Made by a program: the position numbers and the translations under genes
In this document: positions 13,041-24,478 of the stretch, piece by piece
Layout of the letters: each line of letters begins with the position of its first letter
Numbering within the stretch: the first letter of the stretch is position 1
Source: Moringa oleifera
Taxonomy: Eukaryota > Streptophyta > Magnoliopsida > Brassicales > Moringaceae
Assembly (NCBI GenBank): GCA_021397835.1
Contig: JAJFZO010000747.1
Coordinates: 8,266,501-8,330,500 of the forward strand
Direction: 5' to 3'
Length of the DNA stretch: 64,000 nt
The notes under the pieces: generated by a model
The model's database searches: none
Told to the model about the DNA's origin: nothing
Seen by the model: the letters and a program-made list of their open reading frames with translations, nothing else

Positions 13041-14147
13041 TTCTGATATGCATTCAATCTAAAGACTTTGGTGGTTTTTAATAGTTGTCTTTCTTCATCT
13101 TATGTCTCTTTATTCTATAAAAGGTTTTATTAAGATTGATTCAGGGTTTCATTCAACAATCCTAGTTTTCATTTTCAATAGCAAGTTAGGTCCATCATCC
13201 ATATCGCTACAACTACTATCATATGAAAAAATGAAAGCCCTTTTAGCTTTTTTAAGTTAAAAGGGTTCTCATGGTATCCTAATCAATCTACCAGGTTAGA
13301 TTTACTGTTAACAGCTGCTGTGATGTAAGTATAATTTGAAGGGCTTTGCTAGGCAAGAAAACCACTTCATCCCTAATTCGGACTCAAAGTGAAATGTATC
13401 CTATCACTAGTTAGTTTCTAGGATAAAGATCTCCTATTTGGAGCTAGTCATGTTAATTTCCCTTTTAGTTTTTTTAGAGCAGCAATTTGAATCCTTTAAC
13501 TCAGCTTGCAACTTTGATTATTAAACCTGGACTATATTCCTTTCCTTTTAAGATTGCTATAGATGAGAACTTGTCAGTAATCAGCACATTCAGACCATTT
13601 CCCACCAATTACTTGCTCTCAAAATAACAATGTTTCATAGACTTACTGACTATATACAAAAAAAGTAGAGTTAGGCTATTTTAGTAGCTAGTAAAAAAGG
13701 ACATTAGAACGGTAACAAAAAGTAGAATAAGCTTGTTGCTATCATCTTGCTCGTTATTCCTATAAGTAATAAAGTCAACCTTTTTCTTTAATAGCTCTTA
13801 ATAGCTAGGCAATTGCATTCTTGGATCATTATTCATGACATTAAGAATGGTAGGCTGGGAAAGAGAAGAAGAAAAGCTGTGCCATCTTTTAGGTCTAAGC
13901 TCTATGAAGTGACTAGAAAGATATACTTTATACTACAAAATACTATAAATTAGAGAAAGATTAAGTAGAAGGTAATAGCACCTATCCCAGCGTAATAGAA
14001 ATAGACCTACTTGGTGACTAGTTCCTAGTTCATGCGATAGAACAAATGCTCCTTTGGCTTAAGTAAAGTCTCAGATATAGATGAGGAAGAGGCACTAAGC
14101 TTCCCAGCAGGTAGAAGGGCCTCACACGATGGGAGACATGTATAAAC

Positions 14148-14178
<31 letters not shown>

Positions 14179-14776
14179 TACATATAGATGCAACAATCAT
14201 AGAGTGACTGATTCGAGTCCAAGTAGGGTAGTGCAACAACCCTTTTTACAGTGCAGAAAAGGCACTAAAACTATTCCACATAAGTAGTGCTTAAGAGCTA
14301 CTCTATTTGGTAGTATTCTGATATGAAAAGATTGGTCTCGCTCTACGAGTCTGATTGCTTATCTCGTTTTTCACTAAGATGGGATTGATGTTGAATGACT
14401 GACCTTTCTATTGTTGGTCTCGAGTGCCTGCAGCTTGACATCTTTCTTTCACATAGGCTAGCCCTCCTTGTTTATATGCTTTGTGAGGAGCTAGTGTCAT
14501 AATTTATATATATATATATATAAAAGTTATATTCTTGAAACGGCCTTTAAGAAATAGGGTTAGGTTAACTAATCATTATATCTACTTTTCGAGAAAAGGT
14601 CCCCTCATTAATAAAATTGGACTTTTTGGTACCTTCTCCACCATTCTTTTTTTATTTTTTCCTCATCTTTCCATTAGTCAACCATCAACCATAATTGACT
14701 AAAATTCTTCACTATTCGTACAAGCTAAACTTCGTTAAGCTTTCTATAGGAAATCATGTTTCTCAATCAAGTGAGA
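13041..14776. other. Spacer between plastid insert and atp8, copy 1
   Basis: No gene recognised. TA microsatellites lie at about 14,149-14,173 and 14,505-14,522. Copy 2 has the equivalent sequence with expanded TA tracts and an additional ~680-base segment. Confidence 0.5.
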
Positions 14777-14902
14777 ACGCCTCAATTGGATAAATTGACT
14801 TATTTCTCATAACTCTTCTGGTCATGCCTTTCCTTTTTACTTTCTATATTCCCATATGCAATGATTGAGATGGAGTACTTGGGATTAGTAAAATTCTAAA
14901 AC
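14777..14902 (+). pseudogene. atp8: Mitochondrial ATP synthase subunit 8, 5' fragment (copy 1)
   Basis: The first 42 or so codons of atp8 (orfB, ATP synthase membrane subunit 8) are recognisable from 14,777, with the usual PQLDKxTYF start and the following membrane segment region. The start codon is ACG rather than ATG. Codon 12 is TAA, where the mitochondrial gene has CAA as I remember it, and copy 2 shares that stop. Similarity stops at about 14,902, where a CACTA fragment begins. It is non-functional. Confidence 0.9.
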
Positions 14903-14904
14903 AA

Positions 14905-16030
14905 AGAGCTACTAGTAGAAAATAATAAATATTCTTAAGAGCAAAAAATACATACTAATGTAAATGAAAATATTTTCACTTACATGGATATAAGTTGATC
15001 TAGTTCTTGACGAGAACCATGGTTCAAGTGATCAAAAATATTACACACAAAAGTTCGAGGCTCGACAACCACCAACATCCAGTGTTGCCGACATTATAAA
15101 AAATAAATGTTAAAAATATTATGAATCAAACTATTAATAATTTCAACTAGTATTAAGACTTATCTCAAGTTATAAGGAAATATCACTATTCCTCCATCAC
15201 ATAGATCTATCATTCTATTGGCTAGGTGATGGGCTTGGGTGTTTATACTTATAGACATTCCATATGATAATATTGACAGATCAACAAATACAAAATACTT
15301 ACGCAAGCCAAGTGTAACTAAATCTATATAAAATTTATTAAAATAATAAAAAGTAAGAAAAATATAAATATGATGTAGCCAAACAATAATAAACCAATAA
15401 AAATTCAAAAGATAAATGTACACAATGTAAGCCTGAATAATGATGACATGTAGCTCCGCCATGTAACAAAATTGCATATATCTTCTCAAGCCATAAATAC
15501 ATGTCCATTAGAAGCAAAAATTTCAGTAAAAGATAACTAAAGCTTCGATTGGACCAACGATGTTTTGCCTTTAAATTATACAATTTAACTAGAGCACATA
15601 ATTTAGTGAACTTCATTGATCCACGATATAGAAGTTTCTCGTCATCACAAAGTAATCCGTCAAAGTGGTTAGGATTACTATCATACTCTGTAAAGGCCTC
15701 TTGTACCATTTTTACAGTGTTATTAACTTCTTCGATATGTTCTACCTTCCTAAAAACCTTAGCATTCGTACTAATAGAGGACCCAACAATACTAGTTTCT
15801 CCATGCCATATCTAGTTTTGATAGTTGCTATCAACTCCATATACATTTAAATGATTTCATATCACACGTGGAGTATGACACTTCAAATTACCACATTTAA
15901 TACATGGACATTGAACTAATTCAGGGTTATCACTATTTTGAGCAGCATAATCCAAAAAGTTATTCATCCCTACATCATTTGTCTCTGGTATTTAGTATTC
16001 AAATCTATCTCTTGGCTTTAGTTTGAGGTC
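14905..16030 (-). mobile_element. CACTA element fragment inserted in atp8
   Basis: Sequence foreign to atp8 begins at about 14,905; CTACTAGTAGAAAA at 14,909-14,922 is a possible degraded CACTA terminus. The interior carries the start of a TNP2-type transposase on the minus strand. No clear right terminus or target duplication was found, so the right edge near 16,030 is approximate and the piece is probably truncated. The part from 15,160 to 15,489 is AT-rich without a recognisable domain. Confidence 0.75.
15490..16012 (-). pseudogene. CACTA TNP2 transposase N-terminal part, broken
   Basis: Read on the minus strand this gives the transposase-associated domain (CPCIKCGN followed by CHTP) and then the acidic linker ending in KFTKL..LVKLYNLKAKH.WS, typical of the region just before the TNP2 catalytic domain. 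The run MVQEAFTEYDSNPN starts at 15,709. Upstream, stops interrupt the frame (after DRFEY and within the NHL region). The piece is very similar to 63,560-63,945 on the plus strand, so both come from one transposon family. The catalytic region is missing. Confidence 0.88.
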
Positions 16031-18819
16031 CATTTAGTACTTCTAATTTTAAAAGAGAAGAGATGTATCAATCACAGCAAACGAGGGCAATAAGGGATTT
16101 TTTTCGCCAACCTCACGAATGATTGATGAGCAAAACAACCTATCGAGTGTTAGTTATTGGTGATTAAAAAGAACTGAATTTGCACACGTTGGTCCATTTT
16201 AAGGATCATTCGCATTCATTACTAACGAGAGGATCAATTGATTGCTATAATCCATAACTAAAAGGGATGTTGCAAGTTATGTTGCCTTTGTCTAAACCTT
16301 GGCCAATAAATCCATCCACCTCTGCAACTAGTGTCGGTGATCGTACCACTAGAGCAATATGCTGGGACTTGATCTATCTATGCTCCTACTCCTTTTTCTC
16401 TACTTCGAAAGGTCATTCAAAAATTCTTTTTGAATATTTTGCATCCAAAGCAAAATTGAGAAAAACTTAAAAGGAAGAAGGCCAGCATCGTTGTGGTAAA
16501 GGTCGTAATGCCAGAGGAATCATTATCGCAAGGCATAGGGCATACAGAAGACTAAAAGATTACTAAACCCCTATCATTGGAGTTTCGTCAATATGTTAGA
16601 AGCATAGTAAGCACTGCGAGTTTAACTTTACGGCGAAGGCTTTACTAGATCAACATTCAATTTATTCAAAATACCATTCTTTATCTTTAATATATAGGAA
16701 TTGAGTCCATTTAAAAAAGGGGCCAAGCTCCAATGGGAAAGTACATTGAGGGTAGAAGTATAAAATTCTTCATCCTGGTCAAAAATGAGGAAAAGGAAAG
16801 ACTAGAACCCAGAAGCATAGAAGGAGGGTAACTTATTGAGCAAAATCTACTTTAATTTCATTTCCTATAGATAAGGATTCATGATAAGTAACCCCTTATG
16901 CTACTTTCAAGAGATAAGACCCTTCACTTTCCCTTTTGAGGTACATAAGAGTTAGCCTATACTGGATATGACTCAATTTGCGTATGGATCTTGTGCCTTC
17001 CATTAATTGAGTACTAAAAAGGGTTGGTAATTCTCTCTATCTGATATATCCATAGCTATTACTGCTTTTGATGTGATGGATTTTGATGTGGATTTAGATG
17101 CTTGCATGGCTTTAGATGATTATTTAGATGTGAACTTTAAGGCCACGAAGAATAAGAATATACCTAAGAGAACTATGTATGAAAAAGGAAACGGTGGAAG
17201 CAAATGGATGGACGGACCTACGTACCTATGAGCTGCAACTAAGAACTTGGTGTTTGATGAACCCGAGCCTAAAAGTCAATCGTGAGGCAGCTTGGCTCGC
17301 GCTTAAGATGGACAACATCGTACTTGCATTCATTAAAGAATGCTTTGTTGACGCCTCTTATGCCTAAAGGGAAATGCACAATGAGCCCTTTTGATGGTGA
17401 CTTGATACATCATGGTCAGCTTTGGAACCTACCTCAGGAAAAGTTATAATTGGACTAGTATAGTTTGATAAGATGCATACTTGATGTTCAAAACCTCGGG
17501 TTGGAGGCTATCCCTTGGAAAGGGTTTGAAGTAAATTATGGAATGCAACAACAACCCACTATTTTATTTAGGCTTGGCCCTATTGTATTGTAAGATTAAG
17601 GCTTCCTCTCTTTTTTTTTTCTTTTGGCTCGTACACGAAGTGTAATCGTCTGCTACTAAGCAATGCTACAAACCACTTGTATAAAGGGAAAGATGATCTC
17701 GTGCAGTGGGAGTGTTGTACAAGATAGCTTCACTTCTTTCATTCAGTTGAGTCCTTTCTTTAGGTTCGACTTTCTTTAGCGATAGCAACATCCAAATGAC
17801 TCTGTTGAAAGTTATAGGTGGGTGGGTTTGAAACCTTCTCGAACCCGTCAATATACATGCTCTTTTTAAAGATTTAGATTTCATTAATGGTTAAAACATC
17901 TGGAAGGCCTCTAGCTTAGCGATTGATGGATTTCCTTCATTCTGCTTATCCTTTTTCTATCCTATTTAAAAGGGCTATCAATCCCCATTGGATACCTTAA
18001 CTTAAACTTAGATATCCTCCCTCTAGCCTCTCATATCTTTCAATCTAACCATTTTTGATCTCGTCAGCATCCTAATGTCATAGGTTTGTTCTCCATCCTT
18101 TGGTTTCAGCCTCAGCTTTAGCTATATGAGGCAGCTAAGGTAGGCAAGGGGCCAAACCAACCATTCAAAGTCGATTATACAAGTCTTGGTAATAAATCTA
18201 AAAGATAGTTCAAACATCTGCTATGAGGTAGTTCTTGCAGTTTAACCATAGCAAATTCGCAACTATAAAGACATTTTTGTTTTGATTTGGATCAAAGAGA
18301 TATGAATAAGAAATGAGCTACTACCCTACGAAATCCCCTCACATAAGATGGATAAGGTTCATGGTGGTCCACACAGATGAAGGAATTGATGCAACGAAAT
18401 ACATCTTTCTAAAGAATTCTTATGCACATTTTTGATAGAAACAAAAAGCCTTTGTCCCTCTCTTCATCATCTTCAACCTATTATACTATATGCTTGGTCG
18501 TAGAGAAATGTAAACATACTTTATACGTGTCTAGTCATGCGAAGGGATGATAACATATGAAGGATCATCTTATGTTTTCAGTCACGAATCAAGCAAAATA
18601 GGGGGCATTTAGACAATGTTATCAATTCAGATGCCTAGACACAAATGCAGTAAATGGAAGCTGGGCTCAACCTAGGGAGAAGAAGTAAAAGTGCCTGTTC
18701 TATAGATAATCTAAAGGCAAAAGGACAAATTAGTATGGAACTTTTTGGTTGCTCTCCATTGCGTCCTTTAGGTTGATCAAGCTGTAGTTGAGAAACTACT
18801 TCTTTGTTAGTCTCTTTTA
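16031..18819. other. Unassigned sequence
   Basis: No recognisable gene or RNA. Short frames at 16,267-16,470, 17,179-17,367 and 17,666-17,884 show no family I know. The stretch at 18,700-18,819 may still belong to the gypsy element that follows, as minus-strand coding just downstream of gag. Confidence 0.4.
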
Positions 18820-20232
18820 TTTAGATGCATCATTTGGTGGTCTTGCTAAGTTCTTTCAACTTAGTCTCATTTCTCAAGATAATTGCATCAGCATTCCATT
18901 TTGGGTTGACAATAGTTTATGAAGGCAATTTTCCTTGAGATTCTAATATATTCATTAAAAATACTAGTTGACCACTTGATCCTCTAACTTTTTAATGCTT
19001 GTTCCTGTCTCTTGTGGAAATTATTAGGTCCTAGATGCAAGTGATTTAATAATTTCTTCAAGACACATACCTATATTGGAAAAGGGTTATGGTGGTCAAG
19101 CTGGTTATCTAGTTTAAAATTGAAGTTTTACTTTATAATTGAAATTGTGATGATTCCTTTATTCTGAGTTGTATTTGTTTGAAAAAAGATCATATCTCTT
19201 TTATGGTGGACCTAAAAATGTTTCAACTATGTTAGCATGCTCATAAGAATCAGCTTAAAGTGCAAGGAGAATGTTAGTTGGATGACCAGTAGTAGCGCAA
19301 ATCCACAAGCTTTAACTTGTTGCACGTTTCCTACGACCAATTATTAAATAAGAGAAGTTAGATTAGCTATTTGATTTCCAAGGGAAGATAAATTTACGTC
19401 ATTAATCCATTTTAGAGATGTGTCTTGTCTGAATTTGAATTATTGTAAATTAGCAGCCATGGTGGAAATCAAGTCTCTAGCCTCACGAGGAGTTTAATTC
19501 ATTATAACACCTTCACTAGCTACATCTATTATTCTTCTTTCGATGGGTAATAAAAATGTTGAATGAGAATTTGCTTAAAAAATCCATGTTGAGGACAACT
19601 TGCACACAATAACTTAAATCTTTTTCAATACTCATGAAGGGTTTCAAGATCTTCCAGCTTTATCCTACATATTTTCCTTCTGATACTAGCAGCTCGTGAA
19701 GCGTGAAAAAATTTGTTAATAAATAATTTTACTATCTCTATCCATATGGTTATAAAACCAGGAAGTAAATAAATAAACAATCTTTTGCTCTTTTAAATTA
19801 GTAAGAATGGTCGCAATTTAATCTACTCTTCAATCACTCCTTATGGTTTTAGGCTTAAACACACCACATAGAATTCCTTTAGACTCTTGGAGGATCTTCA
19901 TTCTCAAAACCGTGAAACTTAAGAAGTAAATGAATCAAAGTAGACTTTAACTTAAAACCTACTTGTAAAATTGGATATTAGTTGCAATATGGCTGTTGAT
20001 TTACTTTTGGTACAGCCAATTACCTTAAAGTTTTCTCTTCATTAGCCATATCTTATTTTGTTTTAGAATTACTAAATAAGTCAACTAAATAAAATGCTAA
20101 ATTCAATCTAGGAGATGAAGGTGAAGGTTCTTGTTGATGTCATAATTTACCTTCCTTCCTAAATTTTTTTGCTATCTTTTTAATCTCGAGATCATATGGA
20201 ACTATATTACCTGCATGAGAAGAACGGGGCAT
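18820..20232 (-). pseudogene. gag: Ty3/gypsy retrotransposon Gag, broken
   Basis: The minus strand from an ATG at 20,232 follows a plant Ty3/gypsy Gag polyprotein. It begins MPRSS, continues through LIHLLPKFHGFENEDP and SLKEFYVVC, then a weakened LPGF region, RAASIRRKIC, the LCASCPQHGF piece and MAANLQQF, and finally a C-terminal coil with EAQGKLPSQ-like spacing near 18,900. Gag forms the capsid particle in which the element is reverse transcribed. Several stops (for example in the ETLHEY region) and frame breaks show it is dead. No protease, reverse transcriptase or integrase follows at lower coordinates, so only the 5' part of the element is recognisable. Confidence 0.9.
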
Positions 20233-20254
20233 TAAAATAAATCTAATTAAAATT

Positions 20255-20275
20255 AATCCCCAGCAACAACACAAA
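20255..20275 (-). other. Retrotransposon primer-binding site
   Basis: TCCCCAGCAACAACACAAAA on the plus strand is a decayed form of the TCCCCGGCAACGGCGCCA block that lies between the 5' LTR and gag in many plant Ty3/gypsy elements. It is in the expected place, just upstream of the gag start at 20,232. Changes at CG positions again fit deamination. Confidence 0.75.
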
Positions 20276-20282
20276 AATCATT

Positions 20283-21530
20283 GGTTATTGAGACTTACAA
20301 ATTAAACTCCTGCTCAAAAAATAAACTATAGCATAGTTGACTAAGGTCTTTTCCACGGAGAATGGTTAGATTCATTTCTTACAAAATTACAAATAAAATA
20401 AAAGAGATAAATGTTTTAAGAGCTGAAATAGATAAAATTAAATTAATTGAAAAGAGATAGAAAAAATCAATGTAATAAAGCATCCAATCAAAAAAATAAT
20501 TTCGAGCTTGATTTAGGAGAAATTGATCTTTAATGTAAAGATAAAATTCTTTTAATCTTCACCAAATTAGTTATGGTTATTGGTATGACATAACAACTAT
20601 TTCTTCTGACTTTTTTGATAAACAAGATATGATGTCTGATTATTTTTCTTGTTCATAAATAACCCTAAATACAATCTTAGGATTTAATTTATCAATAGTA
20701 TTAAAAATTAGAGAAATTCCCAATTTTAGCCAATAAACATATATATATATATATATAGGTTTATTTAAACTAGACTATATATTTTATAACATAAATTGAA
20801 AACCATTCTTGTAATTAACTATGTTATTTATTACTTATATTTGAATATTTAAACAATTACGGATTTAAAGCTCTAATTAGCAATTTATTGTATGAATGAC
20901 TAAATAAAAGATCCTTTTCATTGCAATCAATCAAAATAATAATTTCAACAAGCACAAAAGATATATAAATAATGAAGAAATAAATAAAATTAGTTAGATC
21001 TCATAATTCTTGAAGAATCAAACTCTTGATTATCCTTTGACTAAAAGAGATGTTTAGCAATGCATAAAAAAGAAAAAGACCTAAGAAAATAGGAAAATAG
21101 AAAATAGACTTTGAATGTCCTTGAAGAAACTACCTCCTTTCTATATAATTATTCCTAAACACAATATCCTATTTTAGCTAGGACTCCTAAAGCTAAGTTA
21201 TGATAAAAATAAGATTTCTATAACCATGTTTTAAATAAAAGATAAACTCATGCTTCAATAGAATTTCAATGTAACTAGGTGTGCCAACACCTTATCCAAG
21301 ACATCTTCTAATTCATTCACATCTTTTGGAATCTAACTTTTCATCTACAAATACAGAGAATTTAAGTCTACCTTAGTTGAGTTCCTTAATCCACCCTACT
21401 AAATATAAAACATAATCAAAATTCAAGATTTAATTATTTACAACTAATAAAAATGTAAAGGAATATAATAATATATATGGCTATTATGTATTATATTAGT
21501 TAGCTAGCGTAGTATCTATCCAAAAAATTA
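20283..21530 (-). repeat. Probable 5' LTR of the Ty3/gypsy element, decayed
   Basis: The sequence beyond the primer-binding site is AT-rich and non-coding, as an LTR should be. Its inner edge should lie near 20,283 (AATAACCA on the minus strand, ending in CA). I could not find a convincing outer TG end or a partner LTR, so the outer edge is a guess. It includes a TA microsatellite at about 20,738-20,757. Confidence 0.45.
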
Positions 21531-24171
21531 GTATGTGCTATATTATTATTTCGCATGAAGAGTGTAAGTTTGTTATGGTTAAGAGGATCCCAAAAAGGAT
21601 ATACTTACTGACTAAACAAATAAGTGGAACAAAGAAGCCTCAACCAATAATGAACAAAATGCTGTTGAACCTAAAGAACAAGGAGTGTGTGAGCAATTGA
21701 GGAAGGCAGCTTAGGATATCAATTATTGTGAATCCTTTATTCTTGATTGATGAGTCACTTAAACCCTTACTTTTCAATTCTAAAAATGTTTAAAAAACTC
21801 AGGGATTTTCCATTGAAATTGTCCAATCTCCTTTCCTTGATTGAAAAGTTGCATATCACTGTGTTTTTTCAATTTCTTTTATTATAGTCTTAACCCTATC
21901 TTTGATCAACAAGCCATGGAAAAATTTCTCTTACTAAATTCTTGATTAATTAGTCAAACACATGCTCTCTCTATCGGTCGAGCCTCTTTCTTAACCTCTC
22001 CCCGGTTTAAATACTTTATAGTCTTTAACTGAGTCGAATGTAAATGTTGAGACCAACCCTATTATGACTAGTCTAAAAATAGAATTTTTATCTTTGGTTA
22101 CCTTGTATAGGGAATGCAACCACTATGACTATTAAAGTCAAGAGTTCAAGCGAAGCTAGCACTAACGCAATTGTCAAAGCACAAGCCCAGCTCTCAAGCT
22201 AGATTGCTAACTAATGTCGTTTTTAGAGAAAGAAAAAGGTCAAAGGCATTGGTCGGCGAGGTCTTCTTTTAATCAATCCTAGATGGGTCTCTTTTCATAG
22301 TCCCATTGGCAGATTGTTAATAGCTAAAGTATTTCTTGCTTTTCCAATAGGGAAAACATAATTAGGCTCAACTGTTACTAAATTACCGTTGATGATTAAT
22401 TATAAATGCTTACCAACATCTCATGACAGATTTAGCAAACTGAAGAAAGCTGACATTAGCGCTTTACTAATAAGATAGAAAGGGCTTTTCCTTATCTTAC
22501 TAATAATAAAAATGTGGTTGTTAGATGTAGCGTGTTAAGGCCCCTAGACTCCATGAAAATCCACCATTCATCGGTTGATGTTCAATTCTTTTTATTGAGC
22601 CTTTAATTCCATTCTATATATGTCTCATAAGTCGTAGTATTCTTGCTCAACTCAACAGGCATATCATAGTGTTGTGCTAGGATCATAGGCATGCCATAGT
22701 CACGCATTCAAGCAAGAGCCTTTGTTTCTTTGCTATGTAAATAAAGGGCTAAAATAATTACGTCATCTTCTTCAAAATAATGGATTAAGGTGGTAAAATA
22801 TTATCAAGAGATGCTAGGCAGCAAAATTGAAAAATATGATATTTTTTTTCATTGTCAAATTTCGCTCACCAAGTTCTTTTTTGATCTGTTGATATTAAAA
22901 CACCACAATATTTGTCTTTTTAAGGTTAATGCTCTCAATGGTGAATCGATCATTTGATATCCTTTAACTTCTTCAACAATAGAATGGAAGAAAAGTAATG
23001 AAACTTGTGACGACTACTGAATAACCTCTTTTTACTTTCTTAATGATAAAGCCTATGACCTTTGTATTCGTTCCTCAAATCTTGTTCAATTCCATCCAAG
23101 CTCACTTGTTTTTGAATCTTCGTGGAAGAAAAAGAAGTTTTTCACCAGCCACTACATCTAGGGATCTTACAAAATTATTAAACCTAGCAACTGCTCGCTT
23201 TTTCATCAGTGATTCACCAGCCACTAGATCGATGAAAAATCTTTCTAAATCTGCTTTTTGATTAATGATTCACCAACCACTACATCCAAGATTCCACCTG
23301 ATTGTCAATCCTAGTGGCTTAATTGATTAGCACTCCTATAGGCTCATCTTACATATAAATTTTGGGGGTCCCAAGTCCTGCATCCACCAGTTACATTCCT
23401 TCCCTGAAGCATAAAACTTCAGATTGTAAGGTGTTTCCACTACATAAGAAAAAACTTGAATTAGATCTTGGAAATGATCGACTCTAATGGATGTTCATCA
23501 TATGCTTTTCTTTTCCTCTTCTTTTTATTGATTAGATGCATCCAACAATGCCATACTAGTAGAAAAGGTTAAGCTACTAAGCTAAGTCATTGTTGGGGAA
23601 CTTGATAGAAATGATTTATCACTTTTGCCTTTCTAGGCTTCACCTCCCCCCTTATATAGAATGAAAAATGAGTATTCTCCCCTCTTATTCCCTCAATCAT
23701 CTTTTTTTGCCTCATGGTCATCTATCTTCACGCAATTTTTGAAGTTCTCAAAGAAAGAAAGAATTCTCATTCAATTGTGACAATCGTTTACTTAGAGTTT
23801 GGGCAATATTCCCAATTTTTTTTTGTTAAAATAGAGTCTACCATAAGGTGGTTTTAACTTTGCTCCTCTAAACAGAAAGGGTATAGGTTGAGTTTAGCTA
23901 TACGGGAAATAAATTGACTCTTTAAGGTGATCAAAGTTTTAATATTGTCGATGGCGGGCTACCACCTTGTCTTTTTCCTAGTAGCAAAGAGAAGTCTTTT
24001 ATTTTAATTTTTTTAAAGATTTCATCCCTCATTTCTAATGGCAAAAAAAAGGCCTCGGAAGGGCGAATCCTTTCTTGAACTTGCTCAGGCCCAGGCTTAG
24101 GCAGGCCTAAGCATTAAGTTAAATTCATCAGGGGATTCTCTTTCATTGTAAAGATTGGCATTTGATTCATA
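21531..24171. other. Unassigned sequence with short repeats near 23.1 kb
   Basis: No gene recognised. Between about 23,140 and 23,285 a motif close to TTCACCAGCCACTACATC occurs three times, spaced roughly 55-65 bases apart with partly similar flanks, and a frame at 23,043-23,261 runs through it. The rest resembles decayed organelle-like spacer. Confidence 0.4.
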
Positions 24172-24478
24172 CAAATAGAGTTTTGATTTAAATGACCAGG
24201 TAAAACATCACATTTGACACTCGAGGAAAATACAACCCAACTATGAGGTACATTAACAGATGTTACAAATAATACATAGATGAATGTTGGCTAGTATAAC
24301 TACTCTATTGTCTACTTCTAATAAATGTGATTGACCTAATTCATAGATTGATAATTTTTCTAGATAGATCGAAGTATTTCCAAAAAAAGAAAAAGATAGA
24401 CCAAGTAAGATCAAGGAAACTAGTGGACTAATCACTTAATAAATATAAATAGGTGCAGATTCTGACATTATGACTACT
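24172..24478 (-). pseudogene. Chimera of nad3 5' end and cox2 3' part
   Basis: From 24,478 the minus strand follows the first ~46 codons of mitochondrial nad3 (MSE.AP.YIY, then ISPLVSLI.LGL.F, then EKLSIYE). At about 24,338-24,341 it switches, in the same frame, to the C-terminal half of cox2 (LGQ, LLEVDNRVV, then a frameshifted SAD-like region, HSW and VKCDVLPGHLNQ). Cox2 similarity ends near 24,172, before the copper-site cysteines. The fusion shares a GAA codon at the joint, as expected of short-repeat recombination in plant mitochondria. Stops within the first 12 codons and in the cox2 part make it non-functional now. A second, uninterrupted nad3 copy lies at 53,235-53,594. Confidence 0.87.

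Larger units (their letters stand above)
7215..14902. repeat. Duplicated block B, copy 1
   Basis: This matches 39,722-48,250 in the same order and orientation, with an offset growing from about 32,500 to 33,360 because of indels. It carries, in order, a retroelement protease-like remnant, plastid rrn23, trnA and trnI pieces, spacer, and the first part of atp8. Both copies share derived changes, for example the same in-frame stop early in atp8, so the duplication probably happened after decay had begun. Copy 1 is cut off within atp8 by a CACTA fragment. Confidence 0.92.

Noticed and set aside
15160..15489. A 109-codon membrane-like minus-strand frame
   Set aside because: It lies in AT-rich sequence past the recognisable transposase part, and its hydrophobic look follows from T-rich codons.
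24253..24435. An expressed sterility-type chimeric gene
   Set aside because: Stops lie within the nad3 start and after a short cox2 part, and the upstream mitochondrial promoter context is gone; only the fossil joint is of interest.
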